A stretch of DNA of 45,205 nucleotides from the NCBI GenBank assembly GCA_023459335.1, contig JAEWUO010000034.1:1-45205 (forward strand), read 5' to 3'. The position numbers were made by a program, and so were the translations under genes. This DNA comes from Bacillota bacterium (lineage in GTDB: Bacteria; Bacillota; Clostridia; Christensenellales; CAG-138). The notes beneath the pieces were generated by a model. That model made no database searches, was not told the DNA's origin, and saw only the letters and a list, made by a program, of their open reading frames with translations. Shown here piece after piece: positions 26,041 through 34,333 of the stretch; the first letter of the stretch is position 1, and every line of letters starts with the position of its first letter.

Positions 26041-26847
26041 ATGATGAAAAGGCTTCTAGGTCAGGTGGCAGTCGTCACGGGCGGTTCCAGGGGAATCGGA
26101 AATTCAATCGCGAAACGGTTTGCAGAAGAAGGGGCAAATATACTGATTGCCGACATCCAGGAAGAAGAGGCAAAGGCAGCGGCGGCGGCGCTTCTTTCCT
26201 GCGGCGTCGAGGCCGAATCGATTTTATGCGATGTTACGAACCTGGATGATATCTCCCGTATGACACAATACTGTGAAAATCATTTCGGCAGGTTCGATAT
26301 CCTTGTAAATAACGCGGGCATACAGATCTCCTGCCCCTCCATGCAATTCAGCGCCGCAGATTTTGATCGGCTGATGAGCATCAACATCCGAGGCGCTTTC
26401 TTTTGTGCACAGTCCGCCGCCCGTATCATGCGAAAACACGGCGGAGGAAAGATCATCAATATTTCTTCCGGCAACAGTCGCATGATGAATATCGGCAGGG
26501 CCCCCTATTGTATGGCAAAAGCGGGCATCAACGCCATGACGGCCGTTCTCGGAGCCGAATGGGCGATGTATAACATCACGGTCAATGCGATAGCGCCGGG
26601 TTTCCTGAAGACGGAGCTTTTGGTCTCGGGAATCAAGGCAGGCAGAATCCGGGAGGAGCAGATGATGGCCGTCAATCCTGTCGGGCGATTTGGCGAAGTG
26701 GAAGAAATCGCCAACCTCGCTTTGTACCTTGCGTCGGATGAATCCGCCTATATCGTCGGGCAGACCATATTCTGCGACGGAGGATGGTCCACGGGGATCC
26801 TTCCCGACGCTTTGGATTTTGTCAAGGAACGCGACCCCGAACATTGA
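26041..26847 (+). CDS. Classical SDR oxidoreductase
   Basis: 268 residues. The cofactor motif TGGSRGIG is at 13-20, NNAG at 90-93, and the catalytic residues are S143, Y156 and K160 (YCMAK). PGFLKTEL and the C-terminal CDGGWSTG complete the classical SDR pattern. The start at 26041 has GGAG five bases upstream; ATG 26044 follows directly and either could be used. It precedes the enolase-superfamily dehydratase by 126 bases on the same strand. Likely role: oxidising or reducing a hydroxyl of the same sugar-derived substrate, complementing the divergent zinc dehydrogenase. Confidence 0.88.
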   Translation: MMKRLLGQVAVVTGGSRGIGNSIAKRFAEEGANILIADIQEEEAKAAAAALLSCGVEAESILCDVTNLDDISRMTQYCENHFGRFDILVNNAGIQISCPSMQFSAADFDRLMSINIRGAFFCAQSAARIMRKHGGGKIINISSGNSRMMNIGRAPYCMAKAGINAMTAVLGAEWAMYNITVNAIAPGFLKTELLVSGIKAGRIREEQMMAVNPVGRFGEVEEIANLALYLASDESAYIVGQTIFCDGGWSTGILPDALDFVKERDPEH

Positions 26848-26973
26848 TGCCATGCATCATTCAGGATATTTCCGGAAGAGCTCTTTCCGCATTCAGTCAA
26901 GCTTCCCGTATCGAAATTTGAGAATTCAGAGATCGGTTCTGCAATGAAATAATGAAATAGAAGGAGTATTCAA

Positions 26974-28185
26974 ATGAAAGTAACAAGTGTGGATGTATTC
27001 GAAATCAAGCCGATGAGTACCGGCGCGCCGATCGTAATGCGCGTCAATACGGACGAAGGGATTTCCGGTTTTGGCGAGGTCGGACTCGCATACGGAAAAG
27101 CGCATCACGCGGGAGTCGGCATTGCGCGCGACTTTGCCCAGTTGCTGGTCGGGCGCGATCCGATGAAGATCGAAGAGATCTATGAAAACATTTTTCGGAC
27201 GACATTCTGGGGCATGGGCGGCGGCACCGTCATCAGCGCGGGCATGAGCGCCGTGGACATTGCGCTCTGGGACATTAAGGGCAAAGCGCTCGGCAAGCCT
27301 GTCTACGAACTGCTCGGCGGCAAGACGAACGAACGCCTCCGCGCGTATGCCAGCCAGCTCCAGTTCGACTGGGGCGACGCGCATAAGAACCTCTCAAAAC
27401 CGGTCGAATATGCGCGCGCGACGGAGAAGGCGCTCAAGGAGGGCTACACCGCAATCAAGGTCGATCCTCTCGCGATGACAAACAACTATGTCTGGGCGCG
27501 CGACCTGCCTGTCTGCGAGTGGCCGATGCGGGGGGTGCTTCCCGTCTCTACTCTGCAGCTCACCTACGACCGCGTGAAAGCCATGCGAAACGCGGGCGGC
27601 AAGGATTTGGACATCATCGTGGAACTGCACGCCTACTCGGACACGAACACCGCTATTCAGATCGGCCAAAAACTGGAAGATCTCAATATTTATTACATGG
27701 AAGAACCGGTTCATCCGCTCAATGTCGAGTCTTTTGTCGAAATTCGCAAGAAGGTGAACATCCCTCTGGCGAGCGGCGAACGTATCTATACTCGCTGGGG
27801 ATTCCGCCCGTTCCTTGAGAAGCGCGCTCTGCAGGTTATCCAGCCGGATATTTGTCTGGCCGGCGGCATTTCGGAAACGAAAAAGATCTGCGATATGGCG
27901 AACATCTATGATGCCGCGGTGCAAATCCATGTTTGCGGCGGCCCGATCTCTACCGCGGCTTCGCTGCACGTCGAATCCGTCATACCGAATTTCATCATTC
28001 ACGAGATGCACGAAGGCGGTATGAAAGCGGATATGCGCGCAACCTGCAAGTACGACTACGTGCCCAAGAACGGTTACTTCGAGGTCCCGGACCGTCCCGG
28101 AATCGGTCAGGAGCTCTCCGAACAGGCGATGCGCGAAGCGACCGTTTACACGGTCGATCGGCCGCGTACATCCGGCATGGTATAA
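26974..28185 (+). CDS. Mandelate racemase/muconate lactonizing enzyme family (enolase superfamily), probable sugar-acid dehydratase
   Basis: 403 residues. The enolase superfamily barrel shows metal ligands E217 (VELHAY), E243 (MEEP) and E269 (SGER), and a D292 (QPDI)/H319 (QIHVC) pair that fits the His-Asp dyad of the mandelate racemase subgroup. The N-terminal capping domain ends near residue 125. The subgroup includes D-galactonate, mannonate and rhamnonate dehydratases. It starts 9 bases after AGAAGGAG. With an SDR upstream and a TetR gene downstream, dehydration of an aldonate to a 2-keto-3-deoxy acid is the best guess. The exact substrate is not readable. Confidence 0.88.
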   Translation: MKVTSVDVFEIKPMSTGAPIVMRVNTDEGISGFGEVGLAYGKAHHAGVGIARDFAQLLVGRDPMKIEEIYENIFRTTFWGMGGGTVISAGMSAVDIALWDIKGKALGKPVYELLGGKTNERLRAYASQLQFDWGDAHKNLSKPVEYARATEKALKEGYTAIKVDPLAMTNNYVWARDLPVCEWPMRGVLPVSTLQLTYDRVKAMRNAGGKDLDIIVELHAYSDTNTAIQIGQKLEDLNIYYMEEPVHPLNVESFVEIRKKVNIPLASGERIYTRWGFRPFLEKRALQVIQPDICLAGGISETKKICDMANIYDAAVQIHVCGGPISTAASLHVESVIPNFIIHEMHEGGMKADMRATCKYDYVPKNGYFEVPDRPGIGQELSEQAMREATVYTVDRPRTSGMV

Positions 28186-28252
28186 TCCGCTCCGCGTTTC
28201 GCGAAAGCGCAGCGGCTCCGGACGCCACGTGTTGCGAGTCAACGTGTCCGCA

Positions 28253-28297
28253 ATCATGGCCGAACCGTATATCCCGCTTGGTTCGGCCATGATTTTT
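28253..28297 (+). terminator. Intrinsic terminator after the dehydratase gene
   Basis: A 14-base-pair perfect stem, ATCATGGCCGAACC pairing with GGTTCGGCCATGAT, loop of 13, then TTTTT. It ends the SDR/dehydratase transcript before the TetR promoter. Confidence 0.9.
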
Positions 28298-28397
28298 GAA
28301 TTTTAACGCTTTCATTCACCCGCTCTCACGCTTTTATAAGAAGACAAGCAAGTTCAAACAAGTATTTATAAATCGATAATTTAATTTCGATATTTAG

Positions 28398-28426
28398 TTG
28401 CAAATAAAACTCAATTGTATTATAAT
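28398..28426 (+). promoter_or_regulatory. Promoter of the tetR-family gene
   Basis: TTGCAA (28398-28403), 17-base spacer, perfect TATAAT (28421-28426). The leader of about 80 bases contains the 8-base palindrome AAACGTTT (28454-28461) and several GTTTA repeats up to 28484, possible self-regulation sites. Confidence 0.75.
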
Positions 28427-28514
28427 ATTAAAAATATATGACAACGTATATACAAACGTTTAAAATACACCGTTTACTGTTTAACTAAGTGTTTTTAAGG
28501 AATTAGGAGCAAGA

Positions 28515-29117
28515 ATGAGAAAAGCATCCACAAAGAGCGAGAATTTAAAAGACGAGATTTGTAATGTCGCCTTGCAATTATTCTCCGAAAAAGGTTATGA
28601 CGCTACGAATATGTCTGAAATAGCCGAAATTTTGAATATTACTCGTACACCTCTGTATTACTATTACAGCGATAAAAAATGCCTTTATGTGGAAGCGATC
28701 AAAAAGCATCTTGAACTAAAACGTAATACATATACGAATATGGCAGCGGAAACCAGCAATATCTTCGCCTGGCTTCGAAGGCATGTGGAGTTCGCCTGCA
28801 GCAACAAATCGGACATCGTTCTATTTAACGTTTTTAACCGGCCTGAGTTCGAGTTTTTGTCCGATCTGAACGACGAAACGAACCGTTATGTGTACGCACT
28901 CAAGCGTCGCCGCGTCCAGCGCGCGCTTGAAACCGGCGAACTTAGCCCGGATATTGATATCGATCTGTTCCTTTACAACGTTTACGTCATGAGCTATGGT
29001 TTCATTTACGTAATTAACGGATCTATTCTCAGCCAGGATCTCAATAACAACCCGCAAAAGGTAACCGCGTTGATCGATCTGTTCATTGAAGAAATAAAAT
29101 GCGTTTACGCAAAATAG
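28515..29117 (+). CDS. TetR/AcrR family transcriptional regulator
   Basis: 200 residues. The N-terminal helix-turn-helix is typical: DEICNVALQLFSEKGYD, then MSEIAEILNITRTPLYYYYSDK up to about residue 58. The C-terminal ligand-binding half is all-helical and not assignable. AGGAG precedes the ATG by five bases. It stands alone between two terminators, in the middle of a set of operons sharing an AAACAT palindrome. It is therefore the best local candidate for the regulator of that set, an inference from position only. Confidence 0.93.
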   Translation: MRKASTKSENLKDEICNVALQLFSEKGYDATNMSEIAEILNITRTPLYYYYSDKKCLYVEAIKKHLELKRNTYTNMAAETSNIFAWLRRHVEFACSNKSDIVLFNVFNRPEFEFLSDLNDETNRYVYALKRRRVQRALETGELSPDIDIDLFLYNVYVMSYGFIYVINGSILSQDLNNNPQKVTALIDLFIEEIKCVYAK

Positions 29118-29146
29118 ACGATTTCTGTTTTGTTTCGTTTTACTCT

Positions 29147-29167
29147 ACGCCCCGCGGGGCGTTTTTT
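29147..29167 (+). terminator. Intrinsic terminator after the tetR-family gene
   Basis: ACGCCCC-GC-GGGGCGT followed by a run of six T, 30 bases after the stop codon. Confidence 0.92.
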
Positions 29168-29226
29168 CTTTGCAGCGAGTCTTCGCTCTTGCTTTAAAAA
29201 ACCATCCGCCGACTGACTTTATCGGC

Positions 29227-29264
29227 AAAAAAGGAGCCGTCCATACCTGGACGGCCCCTTTTTT
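29227..29264. terminator. Bidirectional terminator between tetR-family gene and Liv binding-protein gene
   Basis: A 10-base stem around GCCGTCC/GGACGGC is flanked by AAAAAA on the left and TTTTTT on the right, so it can end transcription from both sides. It mainly serves the binding-protein gene on the minus strand. Confidence 0.92.
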
Positions 29265-29284
29265 CAATTGATTTTCAGCGTGTT

Positions 29285-30646
29285 TTAGCGTGCATCCCAA
29301 GCCGGGGGAGTCCATACGAAGGGGTTCGTTGCACTGCCGGGATCGCCCGCAATGCTGAACGGGCCAACGAGTTTATACGTGCCGCCGATCACCTGACCGA
29401 ACACAAGGCCTGCGCCCAAGTTCTGGTTATACATCATGGTTCCATCCGGCAGCGCTTCGTCTTCGAAACGAATGTACTTATGCTGGTTAAACATGTTGGG
29501 CCAATCGCTGGGTCCCATATCCGTCTGGTCAATCGCCGCCGCAAGGGCCTCGCGGTCTGTTGCGGAGTATTTGTCCATCTGAGCAAGCGTGATGCCCAGT
29601 GCCAGCCATGCATTCGCGCAGGTTTCCGTGGGCTCCGTGCCATTCCCCAGTTCCTTCATTCTGGCTCCCCATTGCTGCGCTGAAGCCGAAAGCGTATTGA
29701 GCATATCCGGTAACCAGGCCGCGCTGCTCACTACATATTCTCCGGTAGCACCGGCGCTCGGAATGAAATTGGCATCCATATATCCGCCGCCAAGCGCCAT
29801 GACCGGAACGTTGCACTTGTACTCTTTCAACTGTTTCTGGAACAGCAGAGCTTCATTCAGCTGCAGAGACACAAGAATAATATCCGCATTCGAATTCTTG
29901 ATCTTCTGCACGGTGCCGGACATATCCGCGGTGCCGGCCTGAATCAGATCCTGAACGACAAAGTTCATGCCAAGATTTTTAGTAATTCTTGTGAAGCTGG
30001 TCAGGTTTCCCTGGCCGTAGTCATCGGCAGACCCGACAATTGCAATGTTCTTGATAGGCGTAACACTGTTAAGCGCCTCAAGCCACGCCTGCTGGGAAGC
30101 TTCCTGAGAGTAGGTGCCAACGCAGGGACGGAACACATAGTTCGCATCGACAGAGAGAATGCTGTCCGAGATTGCGTTGATGATCACATAGGGAACATGA
30201 TACTTGTTCGCGAGCGTTGCGCAGGGGCCCGTAACGGAGCTTTGGTAACTGCCCACCACTGCGATAACGTTGTCGACCGTTACTAGCTTTTCAAACGCGG
30301 CCTGTCCGGCTTCAGGGTTGCTTTCCGAGTCGGCATACACTAATTCAACCTGAACATTTGGCAGATTTGTGAACCCGACTTCCTGATTAAAGTACTCCAA
30401 GCAGGCGTCGATGCCCATTTTAATCAGTGCGCCCTGAGAAGCAACGCCTCCGGAAAGAGGAGCAAGAACACCGATTTTTACGACTGTTTTTTCAGCAGCG
30501 GCTGGCGCTTCTGTCGCTGCCGCAGCAGCTTCCGTCGTTGCCGCTGCTTCCGTAGCGGCGGGTGCCGTCGTTGTGGCGGTCTGGGTGCATCCCAATACCG
30601 ACACAGCCAAAGTTAGGGTTAATAAAATCGCCAAGAGCTTTTTCAT
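29285..30646 (-). CDS. Branched-chain-type ABC transporter substrate-binding lipoprotein
   Basis: 453 residues. A lipoprotein signal peptide ends in VSVLGC with C20 as the lipidated residue. A low-complexity Ala/Thr/Glu linker of about 30 residues follows, then a periplasmic-binding fold of the LivJ/LivK type starting KIGVLAPLSGGVASQG. It would capture the substrate outside the cell for the LivHMGF importer encoded at 20946-24267, with which it shares an operator-like motif. Such domains bind amino acids, amides or aromatic and short organic acids. The ligand is unknown, but the neighbourhood suggests a carboxylate. Confidence 0.92.
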   Translation of the reverse strand: MKKLLAILLTLTLAVSVLGCTQTATTTAPAATEAAATTEAAAAATEAPAAAEKTVVKIGVLAPLSGGVASQGALIKMGIDACLEYFNQEVGFTNLPNVQVELVYADSESNPEAGQAAFEKLVTVDNVIAVVGSYQSSVTGPCATLANKYHVPYVIINAISDSILSVDANYVFRPCVGTYSQEASQQAWLEALNSVTPIKNIAIVGSADDYGQGNLTSFTRITKNLGMNFVVQDLIQAGTADMSGTVQKIKNSNADIILVSLQLNEALLFQKQLKEYKCNVPVMALGGGYMDANFIPSAGATGEYVVSSAAWLPDMLNTLSASAQQWGARMKELGNGTEPTETCANAWLALGITLAQMDKYSATDREALAAAIDQTDMGPSDWPNMFNQHKYIRFEDEALPDGTMMYNQNLGAGLVFGQVIGGTYKLVGPFSIAGDPGSATNPFVWTPPAWDAR

Positions 30647-31063
30647 TCCTAATTGTCTCTCCCTTCTTTATTTCTGGCGAACGCTCCGCCAGTGAAAAAT
30701 ATTAAACATTAATGTTTTTTTATTTAGCGTATGATACTCATTTTTGAGATAAAAAAACTTCCGTGGTGAAATCATTTTTGTTATCGAGAGCAAATTATGG
30801 CAGTGTTTGTGGGATTTTTTAAGATTCAAGCGAAAAGTGTTGCCAATTAACGTAATTTATGAGATTCTATACATGCGTGTTTTATACATCAGTGTCACAA
30901 TAACACACAATATACACCTTGTCAACTGTATGTTTAACAAAAATCCAGAATCGCGGCCCTCGCGTTTCGCTGCACCCCCGGCCGGCTCGTCACCGGCAGT
31001 CATTCCGCCGTCTTGTCCGCAAAGCCACCGTATCGCACGGTACGCATCAGGAGGAAATTGCAC
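30647..31063. other. Divergent intergenic region between binding protein and VOC gene
   Basis: 417 bases. It contains operator-like site 4 and a weak, inverted match ending in ATGTTT at 30930-30935 on the VOC side. I could not place a convincing -35/-10 pair for either gene. A small GC hairpin (GCCGG/CCGGC) lies near 30979-30995. Confidence 0.45.
30704..30717. promoter_or_regulatory. Operator-like site 4: perfect palindrome AAACATTAATGTTT
   Basis: A perfect 14-base palindrome 58 bases upstream of the binding-protein start codon. It is the best example of the motif found in front of six other transcription units or promoters here. Confidence 0.65.
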
Positions 31064-31981
31064 ATGAAACAGGACTTTTCCAATATTATCCAGATCGGCG
31101 TCGTCGTGCCGGACGCAGCCGCCGCGGAGGAGCGCTTAAAACGCTTCCTCGGCTGGACCCCTGCGCGCACGCTGGAAACCATGCGAATTCCGGGACGGAT
31201 CTACCGCGGGAAACCGGAAGATTTTATATGCCGAATGATATTCTACCGGTTTGCGCAGATCGAGCTGGAGATGATTCAGCCGCTGGAAGGAAAATCCTGC
31301 TGGAGCGACTTTTTGAAGCTCTCCGGGCGAGGAATCCATCATTTGCTCTTCGATGTCTCCTCTTCCGAAGAATCGATCGCCGAACTGTCAAACAGCGGAA
31401 TCGAAATCGAACAGTGCGGCCGCGCCATCCCCTATGGGGAAAACGTCTTCTGGGCATACATGCACTCGTTCGAGACGCTCGGTTTCGTGATGGAGCTGAC
31501 CAATCGGCGCGAATTCCCGAAAGAGCAGCCGCCGCTCCCCGCCGTCGAAGGACTTTACTCGCGCTTGTCGGGCGTTGATCTTTCGACCGAAAACCTGGAG
31601 CGCACGATACGGGTATGGGATAAGATACTTGGCTGGTCGCCGGTTGGCGCCCCAAGCCGCGTCCTCGGCGATCTGTTTCGGGAAACGGAATCCGGGTCGA
31701 TGAGCGGCGCCGTATCGTATCATGTTACGAATCTGCAGATCGAACTCGTCCGTCCTGTTTGCGGAATGTCCTGCGCGAAAAGCCAGCTTTCATCGCACGG
31801 CGGCGGGATTGGCTGCATCAATGTCGAAATCGAAAGCATAGACGCCCTGCTCGCGCTGACGAGACAAGGCATTTCCATTCTCGAACGCGGACACACGCTG
31901 CTGGATGATCGTCTTGTGCGCTGGTCTATTCTCGACTCTCTGGAACTCTTCGGTTTCTATCTGAAGCTGATCTATCCGTGA
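31064..31981 (+). CDS. Two-domain VOC (glyoxalase/epimerase fold) protein
   Basis: 305 residues. Two vicinal-oxygen-chelate repeats can be seen: residues 1-145 (IGVVVPDAAAAEERLKRFLG, RGIHHLLFDV) and 163-305 (SGVDLSTENLERTIRVWDKI, then GGGIGCINVEI). The first half resembles methylmalonyl-CoA epimerase-like proteins with an HH pair, but not all usual metal ligands are obvious. GGAGG precedes the ATG by nine bases; the frame extends 17 codons upstream without support. VOC proteins include epimerases, lyases and dioxygenases. It sits convergent to the ketose epimerase gene. Function not assignable. Confidence 0.78.
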   Translation: MKQDFSNIIQIGVVVPDAAAAEERLKRFLGWTPARTLETMRIPGRIYRGKPEDFICRMIFYRFAQIELEMIQPLEGKSCWSDFLKLSGRGIHHLLFDVSSSEESIAELSNSGIEIEQCGRAIPYGENVFWAYMHSFETLGFVMELTNRREFPKEQPPLPAVEGLYSRLSGVDLSTENLERTIRVWDKILGWSPVGAPSRVLGDLFRETESGSMSGAVSYHVTNLQIELVRPVCGMSCAKSQLSSHGGGIGCINVEIESIDALLALTRQGISILERGHTLLDDRLVRWSILDSLELFGFYLKLIYP

Positions 31982-32020
31982 TTGCTTTTGTATCGTCACT
32001 GTCGCTAAACGGAAAACGTC

Positions 32021-32914
32021 TTATTTCAGGAAAGAACGAATGAACTGCGCGCCGTTATGCGCATCCTCGACCATCCGATTTAAATCGGCCCCGCGGCTGA
32101 GATCGCGCCACACGCAGACGTTCATCGCAGTGCGGCACCCCATCAGCACGAAGGATTCCATCGTGATATACTCGCGGTAATCAACGTCCCGCAGTGTCTG
32201 AAACACTTCGGCCCAGGGCATATGGCTGATGCCGTTGCCCGGAATTCGCCGGTTCGTCTCGCCGACATGAAAATGCCCGAGTCTGCCGCTTTTCGCCGTC
32301 AGCCGGATGGCATCCATGATGCTGTCCTCTTCGATGTTCATATGGTACACATCGATCAGCAGCTTCGCGTTCGGGCTGTCAAGCTCCTCGCAAAACGCTA
32401 TCCCCTCGGCAGCGGTATTAAAAAGGAACTGTTCGTAGCGATTGACCACCTCGAAACAATAGGTTATTCCGAGAGCATCCGCCGTGGGCATAATCCGCCG
32501 CAGCGAACCTATGCTTAAGTCGCGCACTCGCATTTTCTCGGTCATATCGCACATGTTTGTCGGCCGCTTGAGCCACGCGGAGAAGTTCACGCCGGACCAA
32601 CGGTCAGCCCCCGCTTCCGCGGCGGCCTCCAGCACGCGTTTACTGTGCTCTATGCCAATTTCGCGGATGGCGGGATCGTCCGACGAAATATCGTTTGTTT
32701 CGTTCAGACCGCCGTTGATGCTCAGCGCCATTCCGTAGTCGGCAATCGTATTCTTTAATCGGATACGATCCTCTTTGGAAAGATTCAAAACGAGGCCGGG
32801 CAGTGCCTCAAACACGTCGATTCCCGCTTGATGCGTCAGATTGAGCATACGAAAGATATCCGTATCTCCGCCGGAACCCAGCCAATATCCGACATGCAAA
32901 CCAATTTGATTCAT
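32021..32914 (-). CDS. Ketose 3-epimerase (D-tagatose/D-psicose 3-epimerase family)
   Basis: 297 residues, TIM barrel. The metal ligands of the family are all visible: E155 (CFEVVNRYE), D188 (LLIDVYHMNIEE), H214 (GHFHVGE) and E253 (TMESF), with the substrate-binding ETNRRIPGNG. These enzymes epimerise free ketoses at C3 using Mn or Co. AAGGAG precedes the ATG by nine bases. The promoter at 33020-33047 carries an operator-like palindrome. It is divergent from the split transketolase, pointing to ketose handling before C2-unit cleavage. The natural ketose cannot be read from sequence. Confidence 0.88.
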   Translation of the reverse strand: MNQIGLHVGYWLGSGGDTDIFRMLNLTHQAGIDVFEALPGLVLNLSKEDRIRLKNTIADYGMALSINGGLNETNDISSDDPAIREIGIEHSKRVLEAAAEAGADRWSGVNFSAWLKRPTNMCDMTEKMRVRDLSIGSLRRIMPTADALGITYCFEVVNRYEQFLFNTAAEGIAFCEELDSPNAKLLIDVYHMNIEEDSIMDAIRLTAKSGRLGHFHVGETNRRIPGNGISHMPWAEVFQTLRDVDYREYITMESFVLMGCRTAMNVCVWRDLSRGADLNRMVEDAHNGAQFIRSFLK

Positions 32915-33015
32915 GTGCGCCTTCTCCTTCAGTCTATAAAGATACCGGACAGTGTCGCGCCGATTGTCAGCGAGCCGAATGATTCGCGATCAGTCAGATA
33001 GTGTTTTGGCAAATT

Positions 33016-33035
33016 AATAAACATAATCGTTTATT
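33016..33035. promoter_or_regulatory. Operator-like site 5 (AATAAAC-6-GTTTATT)
   Basis: A perfect 7-base inverted repeat with 6-base centre, containing AAACAT. It covers the -10 box of the ketose epimerase promoter. Confidence 0.6.
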
Positions 33036-33047
33036 ATTTGCTCTCAA
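33020..33047 (-). promoter_or_regulatory. Promoter of the ketose epimerase gene
   Basis: Minus strand: TTGAGA (33047-33042), 16-base spacer, TATGTT (33025-33020). The leader is about 100 bases. The -10 lies inside operator-like site 5. Confidence 0.6.
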
Positions 33048-33279
33048 TCTGATTGCTTGTTCTTACGTCGTTTCAAATAGATCTTGCAGCGGATTTTTTC
33101 AACATCCGCATTTCAGATGTGCTTCTCAGGATATCTCCCGCGTCGATATCGAAATTTTGACATACATTCGTGTTTTTGTCAACAGTTGAAGTAACTCAAA
33201 TTTTTCGCTTAAAATAAGCGCGCTTTTTTCGCATGAACATGGTTTTTGATATATTTCCACGATTATTCGCGCAATTTAT

Positions 33280-33293
33280 AAACATTTATGTCT
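33280..33293. promoter_or_regulatory. Operator-like site 6 (AAACATTTATGTCT)
   Basis: Eleven of the twelve palindromic positions match AAACAT-NN-ATGTTT. It overlaps a possible distal promoter for the transketolase genes (TTTCCA 33254-33259, 17 bases, TATAAA 33277-33282). Confidence 0.5.
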
Positions 33294-33409
33294 TTTTTTC
33301 GCCGCACAAGTAGCGCCTTCGGATTTTTCCTTTCCCGCTCGCTGCGCCAAAGAGTTCCGCACATGCGCGAAACAATATAAAGAGTATGAAAGGTTTTTTC
33401 GTCGATTTT

Positions 33410-33458
33410 ATTGTACATCCTTGTTTTATAAAATGTGCCATGCTATACTGTGTACAAT
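33410..33458 (+). promoter_or_regulatory. Transketolase promoter flanked by an inverted repeat
   Basis: TTGTTT (33421-33426), 17-base spacer, TATACT (33444-33449). It is bracketed exactly by ATTGTACA (33410-33417) and its inverse TGTACAAT (33451-33458). The start near 33457 forces translation to begin at GTG 33475, since upstream codons would not be transcribed from here. Confidence 0.7.
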
Positions 33459-33474
33459 CGGAGGTGAAAGTTGC

Positions 33475-34320
33475 GTGCAACCTGAACTTAAAAAATCACT
33501 CAAGGATCTCGCGCTGCAGATCCGTATTGGGATTGTTACCCAGATCGGCGCCCTCGGTGTCGGACATCTCGGCGGTTCTCTGAGCATCGCGGATCTTTTA
33601 GCCGTACTCTACGGCGAAGTGATGCGGATCGACCCGAAAAACCCCGGCTGGCCGGAGCGGGACAAGCTTGTCTGTTCCAAAGGGCATGCGGGTCCGGCGG
33701 TCTATGCCACGCTTGCGGTGAAGGGATATTTCCCCTATGAACTGCTCAATACGCTCAACCAACCCCATACAACACTGCCCAGCCACTGCGACCGGCTTAA
33801 AACCCCCGGTGTGGATATGACCACCGGTTCGCTCGGTCAGGGTACTTCCCAGGCCGTCGGCCTCGCCATCGGCGATCGGCTGAAAGGCCGCGGCAACCGT
33901 GTATTCCTCATTACAGGCGACGGTGAAATGAACGAAGGCCAGGTTTGGGAGGCCGCCATGCTTGCGGCCGGTCACGGTATCGATAATCTCTTCTGGTTTG
34001 TGGACAACAACAAAAAACAACTGGATGGAACCATAGACGCAATTCTGCCGCAGGGCGATTTTCTCGCCAAGGCGCTCGCGTTCGGATTTGACGCTCAGCG
34101 TGTCAAAGGCAACTGCGTCGTCGAAATATCCGAAGCGATCCATCGCGCGGAAGCCGTCCCCGGAAAGGCGCATATGATCATTCTGGACAGCGTTAAGGGT
34201 GCCGGCATACCGGAAGTCGAGCAGACTGCGTTCAACCACAGTATGCAGGTCTCCCATGAGCAGGCGGATCGCTGGATTGCCCAGCTGCAGAGCGAGCGCG
34301 CCGCGCTTGCCGCGCAATGA
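33475..34320 (+). CDS. Transketolase, N-terminal subunit
   Basis: 281 residues. The ThDP motif runs GDGEMNEGQVWEAA near 144 to DNNKKQLDG near 180; KGHAGPAVYA and TGSLGQGTSQAVGLAIGDR are the other transketolase landmarks. Split transketolases of this kind work as a heterotetramer with the C-terminal subunit encoded 13 bases downstream. The GTG start follows GGAGGTGA by seven bases and fits the promoter position. Because the gene sits among sugar-acid genes under shared promoter motifs, it is probably dedicated to a special ketose (as in apulose or sulfosugar pathways) and not the housekeeping enzyme. That is an inference. Confidence 0.92.
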   Translation: MQPELKKSLKDLALQIRIGIVTQIGALGVGHLGGSLSIADLLAVLYGEVMRIDPKNPGWPERDKLVCSKGHAGPAVYATLAVKGYFPYELLNTLNQPHTTLPSHCDRLKTPGVDMTTGSLGQGTSQAVGLAIGDRLKGRGNRVFLITGDGEMNEGQVWEAAMLAAGHGIDNLFWFVDNNKKQLDGTIDAILPQGDFLAKALAFGFDAQRVKGNCVVEISEAIHRAEAVPGKAHMIILDSVKGAGIPEVEQTAFNHSMQVSHEQADRWIAQLQSERAALAAQ

Positions 34321-34333
34321 GGAGGAAACAGGC

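Larger units (their letters stand above)
32915..33474. other. Divergent control region, ketose epimerase/transketolase
   Basis: 560 bases with no gene. Besides the sites listed separately, it contains the palindrome TCAACAGTTGA (33179-33189), the 9-mer GTCGATATC (33142-33150, repeated at 39780-39788) and a weak CGCTT/AAGCG hairpin near 33206-33220. Confidence 0.6.

Noticed and set aside
28441..28490. AAACGTTT and GTTTA repeats before the tetR-family gene as an eighth copy of the AAACAT palindrome
   Set aside because: The half-sites do not match AAACAT with the two-base centre; noted only as possible self-regulation sites.
33001..33474. Small ORFs in the ketose epimerase/transketolase gap
   Set aside because: They overlap clear promoter and operator elements and lack start signals.
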